Assembly: GCA_946613735.1 (NCBI GenBank)
Contig: CAMOFS010000078.1
Location: 1 to 7,092 of the forward strand
Direction: 5' to 3'
Origin: an uncultured Lachnospiraceae bacterium
Lineage (GTDB): Bacteria; Bacillota_A; Clostridia; Lachnospirales; Lachnospiraceae
DNA length: 7,092 nt
The notes beneath the pieces are model-generated. The model saw only the letters and a program-made list of their open reading frames with translations. It was not told the DNA's origin and ran no database searches. The stretch's first letter is position 1; every line of letters begins with the position of its first letter. A program made the position numbers and the translations under genes. This document shows positions 6,330-7,092 of the stretch, piece by piece.

Positions 6330-7092
6330 ATGTACACAATAAACAGTAATTACAGCAAGCTTCCGGGAAGCTACCTTTTCTCGGATATCGCAAAAAAAGT
6401 GGCATCTTACAAAGAGGCACATCCGGACGCCGAAATAATACGTCTTGGTATAGGAGATGTCACCCAGCCCATAGCACCCACCATAATCGAGGCCATACAT
6501 AAGGCTACCGATGAAATGGCAAATGCCGAGACTTTCCGAGGGTATGCCCCGGATCTGGGATATGAGTTTTTGAGGAGAGCCATATCAGAGTCCGATTATA
6601 AGAAAAGGGGAGTCGATATCGATATTGACGAGATATTCATCTCAGACGGTGCAAAAAGTGATTCCGGCAATATCCAGGAGCTTTTTGGCATTGATAATAT
6701 AATCGCCGTGACCGACCCCGTATACCCCGTATATGTGGACTCCAACGTAATGGGAGGACGCTGCGGAAGCTATATCAAGGGGGAGCAGAGGTGGAGTGAC
6801 ATAGTCTATCTTCCCTGCACGGCAGAAAATGGCTTTGTTCCCGAGCTGCCCAAGAAGACCCCGGATATCATATATCTTTGCCTGCCCAACAATCCAACGG
6901 GAACCACACTTACAAAGGATCAGCTTCAAAAATGGGTTGACTATGCGCAAAAGAAGGATGCGCTGATCATCTATGATGCGGCGTATGAGGCGTACATCTC
7001 CGAGGATGATGTTCCCCACAGCATCTATGAATGCGAGGGATCCAAGGGCTGTGCCATTGAGATAAGGTCGTTTTCGAAAAATGCCGGCTTTA
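6330..7092 (+). CDS. dapL: LL-diaminopimelate aminotransferase (3' end cut by the window)
   Basis: The first 254 codons of a PLP-dependent class I/II aminotransferase are present out of about 400. DapL converts tetrahydrodipicolinate plus glutamate to LL-diaminopimelate and 2-oxoglutarate in one step, bypassing the acylated intermediates of the DapD/DapC/DapE route; the product feeds lysine and peptidoglycan synthesis. The family signatures are [13 protein letters not shown] (11-23), [10 protein letters not shown] (38-47), [14 protein letters not shown] (104-117), [17 protein letters not shown] (186-191), YDAAYEAYI (215-223), and SFSKNAGF with the predicted Schiff-base lysine K250. AGGAGG (6320-6325) lies 4 nt before the ATG. 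The start is 21 nt after the carB stop with no terminator between them, so it is probably the third gene of a carA-carB-dapL transcript. No frameshift is seen up to the window edge. Confidence 0.95.
   Translation, partial: MYTINSNYSKLPGSYLFSDIAKKVASYKEAHPDAEIIRLGIGDVTQPIAPTIIEAIHKATDEMANAETFRGYAPDLGYEFLRRAISESDYKKRGVDIDIDEIFISDGAKSDSGNIQELFGIDNIIAVTDPVYPVYVDSNVMGGRCGSYIKGEQRWSDIVYLPCTAENGFVPELPKKTPDIIYLCLPNNPTGTTLTKDQLQKWVDYAQKKDALIIYDAAYEAYISEDDVPHSIYECEGSKGCAIEIRSFSKNAGF

Noticed and set aside
1..7092. CRISPR array, insertion sequence, tRNA or rRNA
   Set aside because: No regularly spaced repeats, transposase motifs, terminal repeats, tRNA cloverleaf or rRNA core sequences were seen on either strand.

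Overview
The window looks like chromosomal DNA from a Gram-positive anaerobe of the class Clostridia, most likely the family Lachnospiraceae. The reasons are strong AGGAGG-type ribosome binding sites, frequent ATA isoleucine codons, a Firmicutes-type CarB, and use of the LL-diaminopimelate aminotransferase (DapL) route to lysine. The family-level placement is an inference from sequence character, not from a search.

Layout. Positions 1-52 hold the first codons of a leftward gene that runs off the window; it has a good ribosome binding site but cannot be identified. Positions 53-844 are gene-poor and AT-rich. They contain several short inverted repeats and, at 383-541, an open stretch that reads like the C-terminal end of a protein but has no convincing start, probably a decayed gene. 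A long hairpin (787-823) ends this region. At 845-1750 is a complete fructosamine-3-kinase family gene. A terminator-like structure (1754-1803), a candidate promoter (1885-1914) and a GC-rich nested hairpin (1954-1982) fill the 264-nt gap before carA. carA (2015-3124) and carB (3126-6308) are intact, one base apart, and encode the two subunits of carbamoyl phosphate synthetase. dapL begins 21 nt after carB and runs off the right edge with its active-site lysine just inside the window.

How the genes work together. CarA releases ammonia from glutamine, and CarB uses it with bicarbonate and two ATP to make carbamoyl phosphate for pyrimidines and arginine. DapL makes LL-diaminopimelate for lysine and peptidoglycan. 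The tight spacing suggests one biosynthetic transcript, carA-carB-dapL. The fructosamine kinase is probably a separate unit that repairs sugar-damaged (glycated) amines.

No clearly new multi-gene system is visible. The items most worth following are the carA leader structure, the divergent allosteric domain of CarB, the loss of the P-loop cysteine in the fructosamine kinase, and the decayed region on the left with its hairpins.
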